Positions 1 through 7,575 are shown, numbered from the stretch's first letter. The stretch: 15,945 nucleotides of DNA from an uncultured Oscillibacter sp. (GCA_951800675.1 CATOKC010000079.1:1-15945); one strand, 5' to 3'. Notes: generated from the sequence alone by a model not told the origin. Made by a program: numbers and translations.

Positions 1-1029
1 GAGACCGGCTCCGCCACCATCATCATCGGCGGCGTCTCCCTGGGCCTGAAATCCACCATGACCTCCATTATCATCGTGGCCGTGGCCGTGCTGGTGAGCT
101 ACTTCGCCGCCGGCGGCGCCGTTCAGATCGTGGACGGCGCGGGCCACTTCACCGCCGCCTTCAACCGCGGGCTCTACGGCATCGGCATCGCGGGCGTGGG
201 CATGCTCTCCACCCTGGGCATCACCCTGGCGACGGACGCCTACGGCCCCGTGGCCGACAACGCCGGCGGCATCGCGGAAATGAGCGGCCTGCCGGAGACC
301 GTCCGCCAGCGGACCGACGCCCTGGACTCCTTGGGCAACACCACCGCCGCCACCGGCAAGGGCTTCGCCATCGGCTCCGCCTCCCTCACCGCCCTGGCCC
401 TGCTGGTCAGCTATGTCAACATCGTCCAGGACAACACCGACGAAATTCTGAACTTCACCCTCACCAGCCCCACCGTCCTGGTCGGCCTCTTCATCGGCGC
501 CATGCTGACCTTCGTCTTCACCGCCGAGACCATGAACGCCGTGCAGAAGGCGGCCCAGTCCATCGTGGTGGAGGTCCGCCGCCAGTTCAAGGAAATCCCC
601 GGCATCATGGAGTACAAGGCCGAGCCGGACTACGCCTCCTGCGTGGGCCTGTGCACCAAGGGCGCGCTCCATGAGATGGTGACCCCCGCCGTGCTGGCCA
701 TTGTGGTGCCCATCATCACGGGCCTGATTCTCGGGCCCACCGGCGTTGTGGGACTGCTTGGCGGCGTGTCTGTCTCCGGCTTCGCCATGGCCGTGTTCAT
801 GTCCAACGCCGGCGGCGCCTGGGACAACGCGAAAAAGTACATTGAAACCGGGCATCACGGCGGCAAGGGCTCCGACCAGCACAAGGCGGCGGTGGTGGGC
901 GACACCGTGGGCGATCCCTTCAAGGATACCTCCGGTCCCTCCCTGAACATCCTTATTAAGCTGTGCTCCACCGTGTCCATCGTGTTCTCCGGCCTGATTC
1001 TGGCCTTCAACCTGATGAGCTTCCTGTAA
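1..1029 (+). CDS. hppA: Membrane-bound K+-dependent cation-translocating pyrophosphatase, C-terminal part (5' truncated)
   Basis: The frame is open from base 1 to TAA at 1027-1029, giving 342 residues, about the last half of a protein that is usually 650-700 residues long. The enzyme hydrolyses cytoplasmic pyrophosphate and uses the energy to pump H+ and/or Na+ across the membrane. Diagnostic segments seen are [17 protein letters not shown] (about residues 78-94 of the fragment), [16 protein letters not shown] (about 112-127) and, near the end, [16 protein letters not shown]. Several long hydrophobic helices surround them. In the GNTTAA block an Ala and a Gly occupy the positions that are Lys and Thr in K+-independent enzymes, so by family rule this is the K+-dependent class. 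The residues that separate Na+ from H+ pumps lie upstream of the window, so ion specificity cannot be read. A hairpin follows at 1079-1114. Confidence 0.95.
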   Translation, partial: ETGSATIIIGGVSLGLKSTMTSIIIVAVAVLVSYFAAGGAVQIVDGAGHFTAAFNRGLYGIGIAGVGMLSTLGITLATDAYGPVADNAGGIAEMSGLPETVRQRTDALDSLGNTTAATGKGFAIGSASLTALALLVSYVNIVQDNTDEILNFTLTSPTVLVGLFIGAMLTFVFTAETMNAVQKAAQSIVVEVRRQFKEIPGIMEYKAEPDYASCVGLCTKGALHEMVTPAVLAIVVPIITGLILGPTGVVGLLGGVSVSGFAMAVFMSNAGGAWDNAKKYIETGHHGGKGSDQHKAAVVGDTVGDPFKDTSGPSLNILIKLCSTVSIVFSGLILAFNLMSFL

Positions 1030-1078
1030 GTGCGATTGCGCAAACACGAATGAGCTGATAACTTCCTTTCCTTTTAAA

Positions 1079-1114
1079 GGAGAAAGCCCCTCGCTTAGGC
1101 GGGGGGCTTTCTCC
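1079..1114. terminator. Bidirectional hairpin between convergent hppA and SSB-like gene
   Basis: The arms 1079-1094 and 1099-1114 pair over 16 bp with one G-T wobble and close on a TTAG tetraloop. The hairpin lies 49 bases after the hppA stop and ends one base before the stop of the minus-strand gene. The T-tracts are weak: TTCATG on the plus side, TTTAAAAG on the minus side. The long GC-rich stem and its position between two convergent stops support a shared terminator. Confidence 0.75.
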
Positions 1115-1115
1115 T

Positions 1116-1724
1116 TCATGCTTCCGTGCTCTCCGGGGCCAGAAGGCGCATCATGGACACCTCATAGGCTGTCCGCTCTTCCGTCTCCCCGGATTCCAGA
1201 GTTTTGTGGTATGTACGGCTCTGGACCCGGCCCTCCAGGGCCAAGGGGTCCCCCACCTGGAGGCGGCTGGCCTTTACCGCCAGCTGGCCCCAGGCGATAA
1301 CCGGCAGGTAGTCCGCCCGGCCATAGCGCCGGGGAACCGCCAGCATCAAATCGCAGATGCTCCGCCCCAGGGGGGTCCGGCGGAAAACCGGGGGCTTGCA
1401 TAGCGCGCCGGAAAGGGAGATTTCGTTTTGAGGCTCGTCCAGCCCTGGCTGGAGCTCCTGGGCGTAGACCGTCAGCACCAGTCGGCTGCCTACGCCGCTG
1501 CGATTATTAAAGGAGCGGAGCTGGCCCCGGATGCGGAGGAGCCGTCCCTCCGCCGCCTGGGCGGCCAGGCCCCCGGGCAGCAGCACCGGCAGCAGGTCCA
1601 CCTGACCGCTGAGCCGGGGGACCTGGAGATATACGCGGTAAAACTGCGCGCCGTGGTTTTCGTGGGACCACTCCGGCTCCCCCAGGGCCAGACCCTCCAG
1701 CAGCACTTCATTCTTTGTCGTCAT
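1116..1724 (-). CDS. SSB-like protein with two tandem OB folds
   Basis: A protein of 202 residues. The second half (about 100-197) fits the single-stranded DNA-binding OB fold: it starts NEISLSGALCKPP, then has RTPLGRSICDLMLAVPRR, DYLPVIAWGQLA and GDPLALEGRVQSRTY, matching the family's strands in order. The first half (about 5-92) repeats this pattern in a diverged form (NEVLLEGLALGEP, VDLLPVLLPGGLA, GRLLRIRGQLRSF), so the protein looks like a tandem duplication. The acidic C-terminal tip used by housekeeping SSB to recruit partner proteins is absent; the end reads APESTEA. I chose the ATG at 1722-1724 because GAGAGGTGG lies about seven bases upstream. The upstream ATG at 1752-1754 has no such site. 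It probably binds ssDNA as an accessory protein; its partners and role are unknown. Confidence 0.8.
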   Translation of the reverse strand: MTTKNEVLLEGLALGEPEWSHENHGAQFYRVYLQVPRLSGQVDLLPVLLPGGLAAQAAEGRLLRIRGQLRSFNNRSGVGSRLVLTVYAQELQPGLDEPQNEISLSGALCKPPVFRRTPLGRSICDLMLAVPRRYGRADYLPVIAWGQLAVKASRLQVGDPLALEGRVQSRTYHKTLESGETEERTAYEVSMMRLLAPESTEA

Positions 1725-1752
1725 GTTGTCCACCTCTCGGTCGTGATACCGC

Positions 1753-1781
1753 ATTGTATGAGAGGGATGGAAGGGATAGAA
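1753..1781 (-). promoter_or_regulatory. Possible weak promoter of the SSB-like gene
   Basis: On the minus strand a TACAAT -10 (1753-1758) lies 17 bases from a poor -35, TTCTAT (1776-1781). It sits between the terminator of the upstream gene and the SSB-like start, where a promoter is needed if the genes are separate units. The -35 match is weak, so this is tentative. Confidence 0.25.
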
Positions 1782-1785
1782 CAGG

Positions 1786-1817
1786 AAAAAGAGGCGCGTC
1801 TAAAAGCCGCGCCTCTT
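1786..1817 (-). terminator. Intrinsic terminator of the DUF362 ferredoxin gene
   Basis: Read on the minus strand, AAGAGGCGCG (1817-1808) pairs with CGCGCCTCTT (1798-1789) around a nine-base loop, and five T residues overlap and follow the stem (1790-1786). It lies 12 bases after the stop codon at 1830. This is a standard Rho-independent terminator and separates this gene from the SSB-like gene downstream. Confidence 0.85.
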
Positions 1818-1829
1818 CCGGTGAATTGG

Positions 1830-2951
1830 TCAGATTTTAATAAGCTCGTACTTCCGGGACCCCAGTCCCAGCTTTTCCGCGTGCTCCAGGCAGGACTGCC
1901 AGTGGGTGTCCGGGTGAGCCGCCTGGAAAACGTCGCCGCAGGAGCAGTCAAAGCCCTTGTCAAAGAGCACGGAGCCGGGCAGGGGGGGCTGGTTCACCAC
2001 CGCGTCGGCACAGGCCTGGTCCAGGGCCACGGGATCGAAGGAGGCGAACATGCCCACGTCCGCGGCGATGGGCGTATCGTTCTCCCCGTGGCAGTCGCAG
2101 TTGGGGGAGATGTCCAGCACCAGGGAGACGTGGAAGCAGGGCCGCCCGTCCACCACGGCCTTGGTGTACTCGGCGATTTTCTTGTTCAGAATGGTGGGAG
2201 CCTCGTCATAGAGGCAGTCGATGGCGTCCTTGGGGCAGACCGCCAGGCACCGGCCGCAGCCCACGCATTTGTCCGTGTCGATGGACGCCTTGCCGTCCGC
2301 GCCGAACTGGGGTGCGTCATGGGCGCAGATTTTGGCGCAGGCCTTGCAGCCAATGCACTTTGCTTCCTTCACAAAGGGCTTGCCGGAGTTGTGCTGCTCC
2401 ATTTTACCCGCCCGGGAGCCGCAGCCCATGCCGATGTTTTTCAGAGCGCCGCCCATGCCCGCCTGCTCATGGCCCTTGAAGTGGGTGAGGGAGACGAACA
2501 CGTCCGCGTCCATGACGGCCCGGCCGATTTTGGCCTCCTTCACATACTCGCCGCCCGCCACGGGGACGGATACTTCGTCGGTGCCCTTCAACCCGTCGGC
2601 AATGACCACGTGACAGCCGGTGGAATAGGGGGTGAAGCCGTTGACATAGGCGGACTCAATGTGGTCCAGGGCGTTCTTCCGCCCGCCGACATACAGGGTG
2701 TTGCAGTCCGTCAGGAAGGGCTTGCCTCCCTGGGATTTCACCAGGTCCGCCACGGCCCGGGCCCAGTTGGGCCGAAGGTAGGCCAGGTTTCCCGGCTCGC
2801 CGAAGTGCATCTTGATGGCGACAAATTTGTCCTCCATGTCAATTTCGCCGAATCCGGCGGTCATCATCAGCCGGGCCAGCTTCTGGGGCAGGTTCTCCCG
2901 CCAGCTGGGGCAGCGGAAATCCGCGAAATAAACCTTAGATGTCTCAGACAT
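1830..2951 (-). CDS. DUF362 iron-sulfur protein with an inserted two-cluster ferredoxin domain
   Basis: A protein of 373 residues with no signal peptide or membrane helix, so cytoplasmic. DUF362 blocks flank a ferredoxin insert: KMHFGEPGN (about 48-56) and LTHFKGHEQAGMGGALKNIG (about 155-174) precede it, and NCDCHGENDTPIAADVGMFA follows (about 284-303). The insert carries two classic 4Fe-4S motifs, C199-C202-C205-C209 and C229-C232-C235-C239, each followed by the residues usual in bacterial 2[4Fe-4S] ferredoxins. Extra cysteines at 285 and 287 might hold a further metal. The family is common in anaerobes and its reaction is not established; an electron-transfer or redox-enzyme role is inferred from the clusters. 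I start at ATG 2949-2951, preceded by AAGGAG, rather than at an upstream in-frame ATG at 2999 with no ribosome site. It is transcribed alone, from a MerR-type promoter to its own terminator. Confidence 0.93.
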   Translation of the reverse strand: MSETSKVYFADFRCPSWRENLPQKLARLMMTAGFGEIDMEDKFVAIKMHFGEPGNLAYLRPNWARAVADLVKSQGGKPFLTDCNTLYVGGRKNALDHIESAYVNGFTPYSTGCHVVIADGLKGTDEVSVPVAGGEYVKEAKIGRAVMDADVFVSLTHFKGHEQAGMGGALKNIGMGCGSRAGKMEQHNSGKPFVKEAKCIGCKACAKICAHDAPQFGADGKASIDTDKCVGCGRCLAVCPKDAIDCLYDEAPTILNKKIAEYTKAVVDGRPCFHVSLVLDISPNCDCHGENDTPIAADVGMFASFDPVALDQACADAVVNQPPLPGSVLFDKGFDCSCGDVFQAAHPDTHWQSCLEHAEKLGLGSRKYELIKI

Positions 2952-2999
2952 GATGATCGTTCTCCTTTTCCGTATGGTTTCCTTGGTTGTTCGGCACAC

Positions 3000-3030
3000 A
3001 GTGTATCACATGGAGTATGGTCCATGTCAA
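3000..3030 (-). promoter_or_regulatory. MerR-type promoter (19-bp spacer with internal palindrome) for the DUF362 gene
   Basis: On the minus strand a perfect TTGACA -35 (3030-3025) is followed, after 19 bases, by TACACT (3005-3000, four of six to consensus). The spacer is occupied by the dyad ACATGGA-N6-TCCATGT (3008-3027). An overlong 18-20 bp spacer centred on a palindrome is the hallmark of promoters activated by MerR-family regulators by DNA distortion. An alternative 17-bp reading with GATACA and an extended TG element is possible. The start point would be near 2993, about 40 bases before the ATG. No MerR gene lies in the window. Confidence 0.6.
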
Positions 3031-3059
3031 GCCCTTTCCGGCATTTGGGGCGGGAATGT

Positions 3060-3080
3060 AAAAAAACCGTTTTGGCGGTT
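3060..3080 (-). terminator. Possible small minus-strand terminator upstream of the DUF362 promoter
   Basis: Read on the minus strand, AACCG (3080-3076) pairs with CGGTT (3069-3065) and runs into seven T residues. The stem is only five pairs. If active it would stop antisense transcripts arriving from the ddl side before they reach the DUF362 promoter. Confidence 0.3.
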
Positions 3081-3083
3081 GTA

Positions 3084-3112
3084 TTCACCCGCCGCTTGTG
3101 CTAAACTATAAC
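3084..3112 (+). promoter_or_regulatory. Candidate promoter of the ddl operon
   Basis: TTCACC (3084-3089) and TATAAC (3107-3112) are separated by 17 bases, matching consensus at four and five of six positions. The inferred start near 3119 leaves a leader of about 39 bases to the ddl ATG. A second -10-like TGTAAT at 3117-3122 lacks a well-spaced -35. Confidence 0.5.
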
Positions 3113-3157
3113 AGATTGTAATAAGATGAAACGAATACCATATCTGGAGGATATTGC

Positions 3158-4210
3158 ATGAAGATCGTCGTATTGGCCGGGGGCCTTTCCACCGAGCGGG
3201 CCGTCTCCCTGGTGACGGGCACCGGCATCTGCCGCAGCCTGCGGGAGCGGGGCCACCGGGCCATTTTAGTCGATTTGTTCCTGGGGGTGGAGGAGGTCCC
3301 GGAGGACCTGGAAGCCCTCTTTGACGCGGCGGACGGCCTGTGCCCCGACGCGAGAATCGAAACCACGGCCCCAGACCTGGAGGCCGTCCGGCGGAGCCGG
3401 AAGGACCAGAGCCCCCAGGTGTTCGGCCCCAATGTGCTGGAGCTCTGCCGCCGTGCGGACATTGTGTTCCTGGGCCTCCATGGCCAGGACGGGGAGGACG
3501 GAAGGGTCCAGGCGGCGCTGGAGCTGCTGGGGGTGCCCTACACCGGGTCCGGGTATCTGGCCTCCGGCGTTGCCATGGACAAGGCGGTGGCAAAGCGGGT
3601 TATGGTGGCCGAGGGCGTCCCCACGCCGAAGTGGGGCATGCTGGAATACGGGCCGGAGGACGCCTGCCGCCTGGCCCGGGAGCTGCCCATGCCCTGCGTC
3701 ATCAAATGCGCCACCGGCGGGTCCTCTTTGGGGGTTTTCCTGCCGGAGGACCGTGGAGAGCTGATAAACGCACTGATGAACGTCCGGCGGTTCGGCGGAG
3801 AAATCCTCTGGGAGGAACGGATTTATGGCCGGGAGCTGACGGTGGCGGTGCTGGGGGACCGGGCCCTGCCCGCTGTGGAGACCACTCCCGCCGGGAAGGA
3901 CTTCGACTACGCCGCCAAGTACCAAAAGGGCGGCGCCAGAGAGGTCTGCCCCGCCCCCCTGACGGAGGCGGAGGCCGCCGCCGCCGGGGAGCTGGCCCTC
4001 CGGGTCCACAAGGCCCTGGGCCTTCAGGTGTACTCCCGGACGGACATGATTCTGGATAAGGACGGGAAGCTCTGGTGTTTGGAGGCCAACTCCCTGCCGG
4101 GGATGACCCCCACCAGCTTTGTGCCCCAGGAGGCCGCCGCCGTAGGCATGAGCTATGGTGAGCTGTGCGAGGAGATTGTCCGGCTGTCCCTGGAGATCAA
4201 GCGCCGCTGA
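3158..4210 (+). CDS. ddl: D-alanine--D-alanine ligase
   Basis: A 350-residue ATP-grasp enzyme, normal length for the family. It joins two D-alanines using ATP, giving the dipeptide that MurF adds to the peptidoglycan precursor. Seen in order: GGLSTERAVSL with the substrate-binding Glu13; GLHGQDGEDG (about 106-115); KCATGGSSLGV (183-193), the glycine/serine loop over the active site; AAKYQ with Tyr255, the tyrosine of the omega loop that marks the D-Ala rather than D-Lac type; RTD (Arg294, Asp296); and LEANSLPGMT with Glu309 and Asn311, the magnesium ligands. A serine replaces the more usual threonine in the NTLPGMT block. The ATG is preceded by GGAGG seven bases upstream. It heads the long plus-strand operon and lies 57 bases before murF, the next enzyme of the pathway. 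Confidence 0.97.
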   Translation: MKIVVLAGGLSTERAVSLVTGTGICRSLRERGHRAILVDLFLGVEEVPEDLEALFDAADGLCPDARIETTAPDLEAVRRSRKDQSPQVFGPNVLELCRRADIVFLGLHGQDGEDGRVQAALELLGVPYTGSGYLASGVAMDKAVAKRVMVAEGVPTPKWGMLEYGPEDACRLARELPMPCVIKCATGGSSLGVFLPEDRGELINALMNVRRFGGEILWEERIYGRELTVAVLGDRALPAVETTPAGKDFDYAAKYQKGGAREVCPAPLTEAEAAAAGELALRVHKALGLQVYSRTDMILDKDGKLWCLEANSLPGMTPTSFVPQEAAAVGMSYGELCEEIVRLSLEIKRR

Positions 4211-4234
4211 TACATACCATTATATAAAGAAAGC

Positions 4235-4256
4235 GCGCCCCACCTGGGGCGCCAGG
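4235..4256 (+). promoter_or_regulatory. Hairpin next to the murF ribosome binding site
   Basis: GCGCCCC (4235-4241) and GGGGCGC (4246-4252) form a perfect 7-bp stem with an ACCT loop. The arm ends one base before the murF AGGAGG (4254-4259). A competing stem, CCTGG (4243-4247) with CCAGG (4252-4256), would cover the start of that ribosome site. No T-tract follows, so it is not an ordinary terminator. It may influence murF translation or be a processing site. Confidence 0.4.
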
Positions 4257-4267
4257 AGGACGATGGA

Positions 4268-5641
4268 ATGGAGCCCATGACTGCCCACCAGATCGCCGCC
4301 GCCGTGGACGGTGTGTGGCTGAATCCCAGAAAGAACGCCCCCGCCGTCACTGCGGTCTGCACCGACAGCCGCAAGCTGACCCCCGGCTGCCTCTTCCTGC
4401 CCTGGGTGGGAGAGCGGTTCGACGGGCATGCCTTTATAGAAGCGGCCCTGGAGGGCGGCGCGGCGGGGTGCCTCTGCGCACGCCTGCCGGAGACCCTTCG
4501 AGAGGACAAATTTTATATCCAGGTCCCGGACACCCGGCTGGCCCTCAAGGCCCTGGCCTCCGCTTACCGGGACCGGTTTTCCATCCCGGTGATTCAAGTC
4601 ACCGGCAGCGTGGGAAAAACCACCACCAAGGAGATGATTGCCGCCGTCCTGGGGGCGAAGCTCCGGGTGTGGAAAACCCCCGAGAATTACAACAACGACG
4701 TGGGGACTCCCCTGACCCTGCTGGGCCTGACGCGGGAGCACGAGGCGGCGGTCATTGAGACCGGCATGAACCACTTCGGGGAAATTGAATACCTCACGGA
4801 GATGGTGAAGCCGGACGTGGCCGTCATCTCCAACATCGGCGACGCCCACATCGAGTACCTGGGCAGCCGGGAGGGGATACTAAAGGCCAAATGCGAGATT
4901 TTCACCCACCTGAAAAAGGACGGCCTGGCGGTTTTGAACGGGGACGACGCCCTGCTGGATACGGTGGCGGAGCCCTTCCACACGGTCCGCTGCGGCAAGT
5001 CGGAGCACTGTCAGGCCCGCGTCGCCGAAATTGCCGACCACGGCGTGGAGGGCATCCGCTGCACGGTGGTCACGGAGAAGGAGCGCTACGCGCTGGACAT
5101 TCCAGCCCCCGGGGAGCACATGGCCTACGCCGCCGCCATTGCCGCGGCGGTGGGAGAGGCCCTGGGATTGAGCCGGGAGGAGATTGTCCGGGGAGCGGCC
5201 TCCTACGTCCCGGCGGGAAGCCGGATGCGGGTCCTCCGCCTGCCGGAGCGGCGGATGCTGCTGGACGACTGCTACAACGCCAACCCCCAGTCCGTGGCGG
5301 CGGCGCTGGAGATTCTGGCCCGGACGGAGTGCGACAAGCGGGTGGCCGTCCTGGGGGACATGGGGGAGCTGGGTGACATCCGAAGCCGGGCCCACTACAA
5401 CATGGGCGCCTTGGCCGCGATGCTGGGCGTCGATTTGGTGTTTGCCATCGGCAGCGGGGACCTGGCGGGGAAAATCGCCGACGGTGTGGCCCTCAGCGGC
5501 GGGTCCGTCCAATACTTCCCCACCAAGGAGGAGGCTCTGCCGGAGCTCCGGCGGCAGCTGGGACCGGGAACCGTGATGCTGGTAAAGGCCTCCCACGCCA
5601 TGAAATTTGAATGGCTGGTGGAGCGGCTGCAAAACCTGTAA
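4268..5641 (+). CDS. murF: UDP-N-acetylmuramoyl-tripeptide--D-alanyl-D-alanine ligase
   Basis: A 457-residue cytoplasmic Mur ligase of normal length. It adds D-Ala-D-Ala to UDP-MurNAc-tripeptide with ATP, the last cytoplasmic step in making the peptide stem. The N-terminal substrate domain holds TDSRKLTPGCLF (about 32-43). The ATPase domain holds the P-loop GSVGKTTTK (113-121), NNDVGTPLTLLGL (142-154), IETGMNHFGEIEYL (about 163-176) and AKCEIF with Lys208 at the position that is carbamylated in the family. The C-terminal domain holds DDCYNANPQS (333-342) and AVLGDMGELG (about 360-369). The ATG at 4268 has AGGAGG eight bases upstream; the earlier ATG at 4263 is out of frame. It directly follows ddl, which supplies its substrate, and ends 25 bases before the ABC-F gene. 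Confidence 0.97.
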   Translation: MEPMTAHQIAAAVDGVWLNPRKNAPAVTAVCTDSRKLTPGCLFLPWVGERFDGHAFIEAALEGGAAGCLCARLPETLREDKFYIQVPDTRLALKALASAYRDRFSIPVIQVTGSVGKTTTKEMIAAVLGAKLRVWKTPENYNNDVGTPLTLLGLTREHEAAVIETGMNHFGEIEYLTEMVKPDVAVISNIGDAHIEYLGSREGILKAKCEIFTHLKKDGLAVLNGDDALLDTVAEPFHTVRCGKSEHCQARVAEIADHGVEGIRCTVVTEKERYALDIPAPGEHMAYAAAIAAAVGEALGLSREEIVRGAASYVPAGSRMRVLRLPERRMLLDDCYNANPQSVAAALEILARTECDKRVAVLGDMGELGDIRSRAHYNMGALAAMLGVDLVFAIGSGDLAGKIADGVALSGGSVQYFPTKEEALPELRRQLGPGTVMLVKASHAMKFEWLVERLQNL

Positions 5642-5666
5642 ACTGGAGAATGAACGATAAAACGCT

Positions 5667-7565
5667 ATGATTGAAATACAGATCAGCTCCCTGGTCAAGT
5701 CCTTTGAGGTGGGGCACAACGTCCTGGACGGCCTGACCTTTCAGATTGACCAGGGGGAGCGGGTGGGCCTGCTGGGCCGGAACGGCGCGGGCAAAACCAC
5801 CCTGTTTCGCATATTGACGGGAGAGCTGGACCACGACGAAGGGCAGGTCTCCATCGCCTCCGGCCACCGGCTTGGCCTGATTTCCCAGATTCCCGTCTAC
5901 CCGGCGGGGTACACCGTGGAGGATGTGCTCCGCTCCGCCTTCGCCCGGCTGGAGAGCCTGGCGAAGGAGATGGAGACCCTGGAGAGCCGCATGGCGGCGG
6001 GGGAGGCGGATCCGGCGCTGCTGCGGCGCTACGGCTCCCTTACGGAGCGGTTCGAGGTCTTTGGCGGCTATGACACCGACGTGGCGGTCAATAAAATCGC
6101 CAACGGCCTGTCCATCTCCCAGGAGATGCGAGGCCAGCTCTTCGACAGCCTCTCCGGCGGGGAAAAGACCCGGGTGAACCTGGGCCGCCTCATTCTGGAG
6201 GACACGGACATTCTGCTCCTGGACGAGCCCACGAACCACCTGGACCTCCACGCCACGGAGTGGCTGGAGGAGTATATCCGGGGCTTTCGGGGCACCGTCG
6301 TCGCCATCTCCCACGACCGCTACTTCCTGGACCGGGTGGTGACCCGGGTCATTGAGATTGAAAACGGCAAGGCGGAGTTCTACAGCGGGAACTACAGCTT
6401 TTACGCCGTGGAGAAGGAGCGGCGTTATCAGGAGCGGCTGAAGCAGTACCAGAAGGAACAGGCGAAAATCGAGCAGCTGGAAAAGGCGGCGGAGCAGCTG
6501 CGCCTCTGGGCTTTTATGGGCATGGACAAGACCTACCGCCGGGCGGTGAATATCGAGCGGCGGATCGAGCGGATGCGCACCACCGCAAAGCCCGCCAAGG
6601 CAAGGAAAATGGACGCCCGGTTTTCCACCGCCGAGTTCCACGGGGACGAGGTGCTGGGGATTCGGAACCTGGCGAAATCCTATGGGGATAAGCACCTGTT
6701 TGACAGCATCACCTTGAAGGTAGAGGGGGGCGAGCGGATTGCCCTCATCGGGGACAACGGCACGGGAAAATCCACCCTCATCAAGATGATCATGGGGGAG
6801 CTGTACCCCGACGACGGGCGCGTCAAGCTGGGGCCCCAGGCGAAACCCGCCTACCTGCCTCAGATCATCCACTTCGACCACCCGGACTGGAATCTGGTGG
6901 AGAATATGATGGCCTCGAAACGGGGCCTCTCCGCCCAGAGCGCCCGAAACCGCCTGGCGGCCTATGACTTCCGGGGAGAGGATGTGTTCAAGCCTGTGTC
7001 CGTCCTATCCGGCGGGGAGCAGAGCCGGCTGCGGCTGTGCATGCTGATGGACGGGGAGATCAACTTCCTGATTTTGGACGAGCCCACGAACCATCTGGAC
7101 ATCGCCTCCCGGGAGTGGATTGAGGAGGCGGTGGAAAGCTACGACGGGACGCTGCTGTTCGTCAGCCACGACCGCTATTTCATCAACCGCTTCGCCACCC
7201 GGATCTGGGAGCTGGCGAATGAGACCATTACGGACTACCCCTGCGGCTTTACCCAGTACCGGCAGATGAAGGCTCAGGAGGCGGCGGAAAAGACCGAGCC
7301 CCCGAAGCCTTCGAAGGAAAAGGCCGAGCGCCCTGCCCGGGGCAACCGGGCCCAGCAGAACGCCCGGCGGCAGTTGACGATCTGCGAGCGGGACATCGCC
7401 AAGGCGGAGGAGCGGATTTCCGCCCTGGAGGCGGACATGGAGGTTGCCGCCTGCGACTACGAAAAGCTGACCGCCCTGACAGAGGAGCGGGAGGCCGCCC
7501 AGGGAGAGCTGGACGCTCTCTATGAGCGCTGGGAGCGGCTCAGCGAGGAGGCCGGGGAGGCATGA
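5667..7565 (+). CDS. ABC-F family ATPase (ribosome-associated, two ATP-binding domains)
   Basis: A 632-residue soluble protein with two ABC ATPase domains and no membrane segments, the mark of ABC-F proteins that act on the ribosome rather than as transporters. Domain 1: Walker A GRNGAGKTT (37-45), signature LSGGE (162-166), Walker B with DEPTNHLD, switch His216. Domain 2: Walker A GDNGTGKST (362-370), LSGGE (447-451 region), DEPTNHLD, His501. Between them lies the charged alpha-helical interdomain linker (about 246-320) that reaches the P-site tRNA in known members. A Pro/Lys-rich stretch (540-562) leads to a C-terminal coiled coil (about 563-628), as in Uup/YdiF-type members. Both catalytic glutamates are present, so it should be active. 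Whether it is a translation factor or an antibiotic-protection protein cannot be told; the housekeeping context favours the former. The nearest ribosome site, GGAG, is 18 bases from the ATG, an unusual gap. Confidence 0.93.
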   Translation: MIEIQISSLVKSFEVGHNVLDGLTFQIDQGERVGLLGRNGAGKTTLFRILTGELDHDEGQVSIASGHRLGLISQIPVYPAGYTVEDVLRSAFARLESLAKEMETLESRMAAGEADPALLRRYGSLTERFEVFGGYDTDVAVNKIANGLSISQEMRGQLFDSLSGGEKTRVNLGRLILEDTDILLLDEPTNHLDLHATEWLEEYIRGFRGTVVAISHDRYFLDRVVTRVIEIENGKAEFYSGNYSFYAVEKERRYQERLKQYQKEQAKIEQLEKAAEQLRLWAFMGMDKTYRRAVNIERRIERMRTTAKPAKARKMDARFSTAEFHGDEVLGIRNLAKSYGDKHLFDSITLKVEGGERIALIGDNGTGKSTLIKMIMGELYPDDGRVKLGPQAKPAYLPQIIHFDHPDWNLVENMMASKRGLSAQSARNRLAAYDFRGEDVFKPVSVLSGGEQSRLRLCMLMDGEINFLILDEPTNHLDIASREWIEEAVESYDGTLLFVSHDRYFINRFATRIWELANETITDYPCGFTQYRQMKAQEAAEKTEPPKPSKEKAERPARGNRAQQNARRQLTICERDIAKAEERISALEADMEVAACDYEKLTALTEEREAAQGELDALYERWERLSEEAGEA

Positions 7566-7575
7566 CGCCTCCTGT

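Noticed and set aside
1428..3104. A 558-codon plus-strand frame opposite the SSB-like and DUF362 genes
   Set aside because: It runs antisense to two well-supported genes, crosses their terminator and promoter, has no family motifs and a low-complexity, Val/Gly/His-rich composition typical of shadows in GC-rich DNA.
4211..4230. TATATAAAG after ddl as an internal promoter for murF
   Set aside because: No -35 element lies 16-18 bases upstream, and the spacing fits read-through of one operon.
5493..6881. A 462-codon minus-strand frame opposite murF and the ABC-F gene
   Set aside because: It is antisense to two clear families whose motifs need the plus frame; no ribosome site or recognisable domain.
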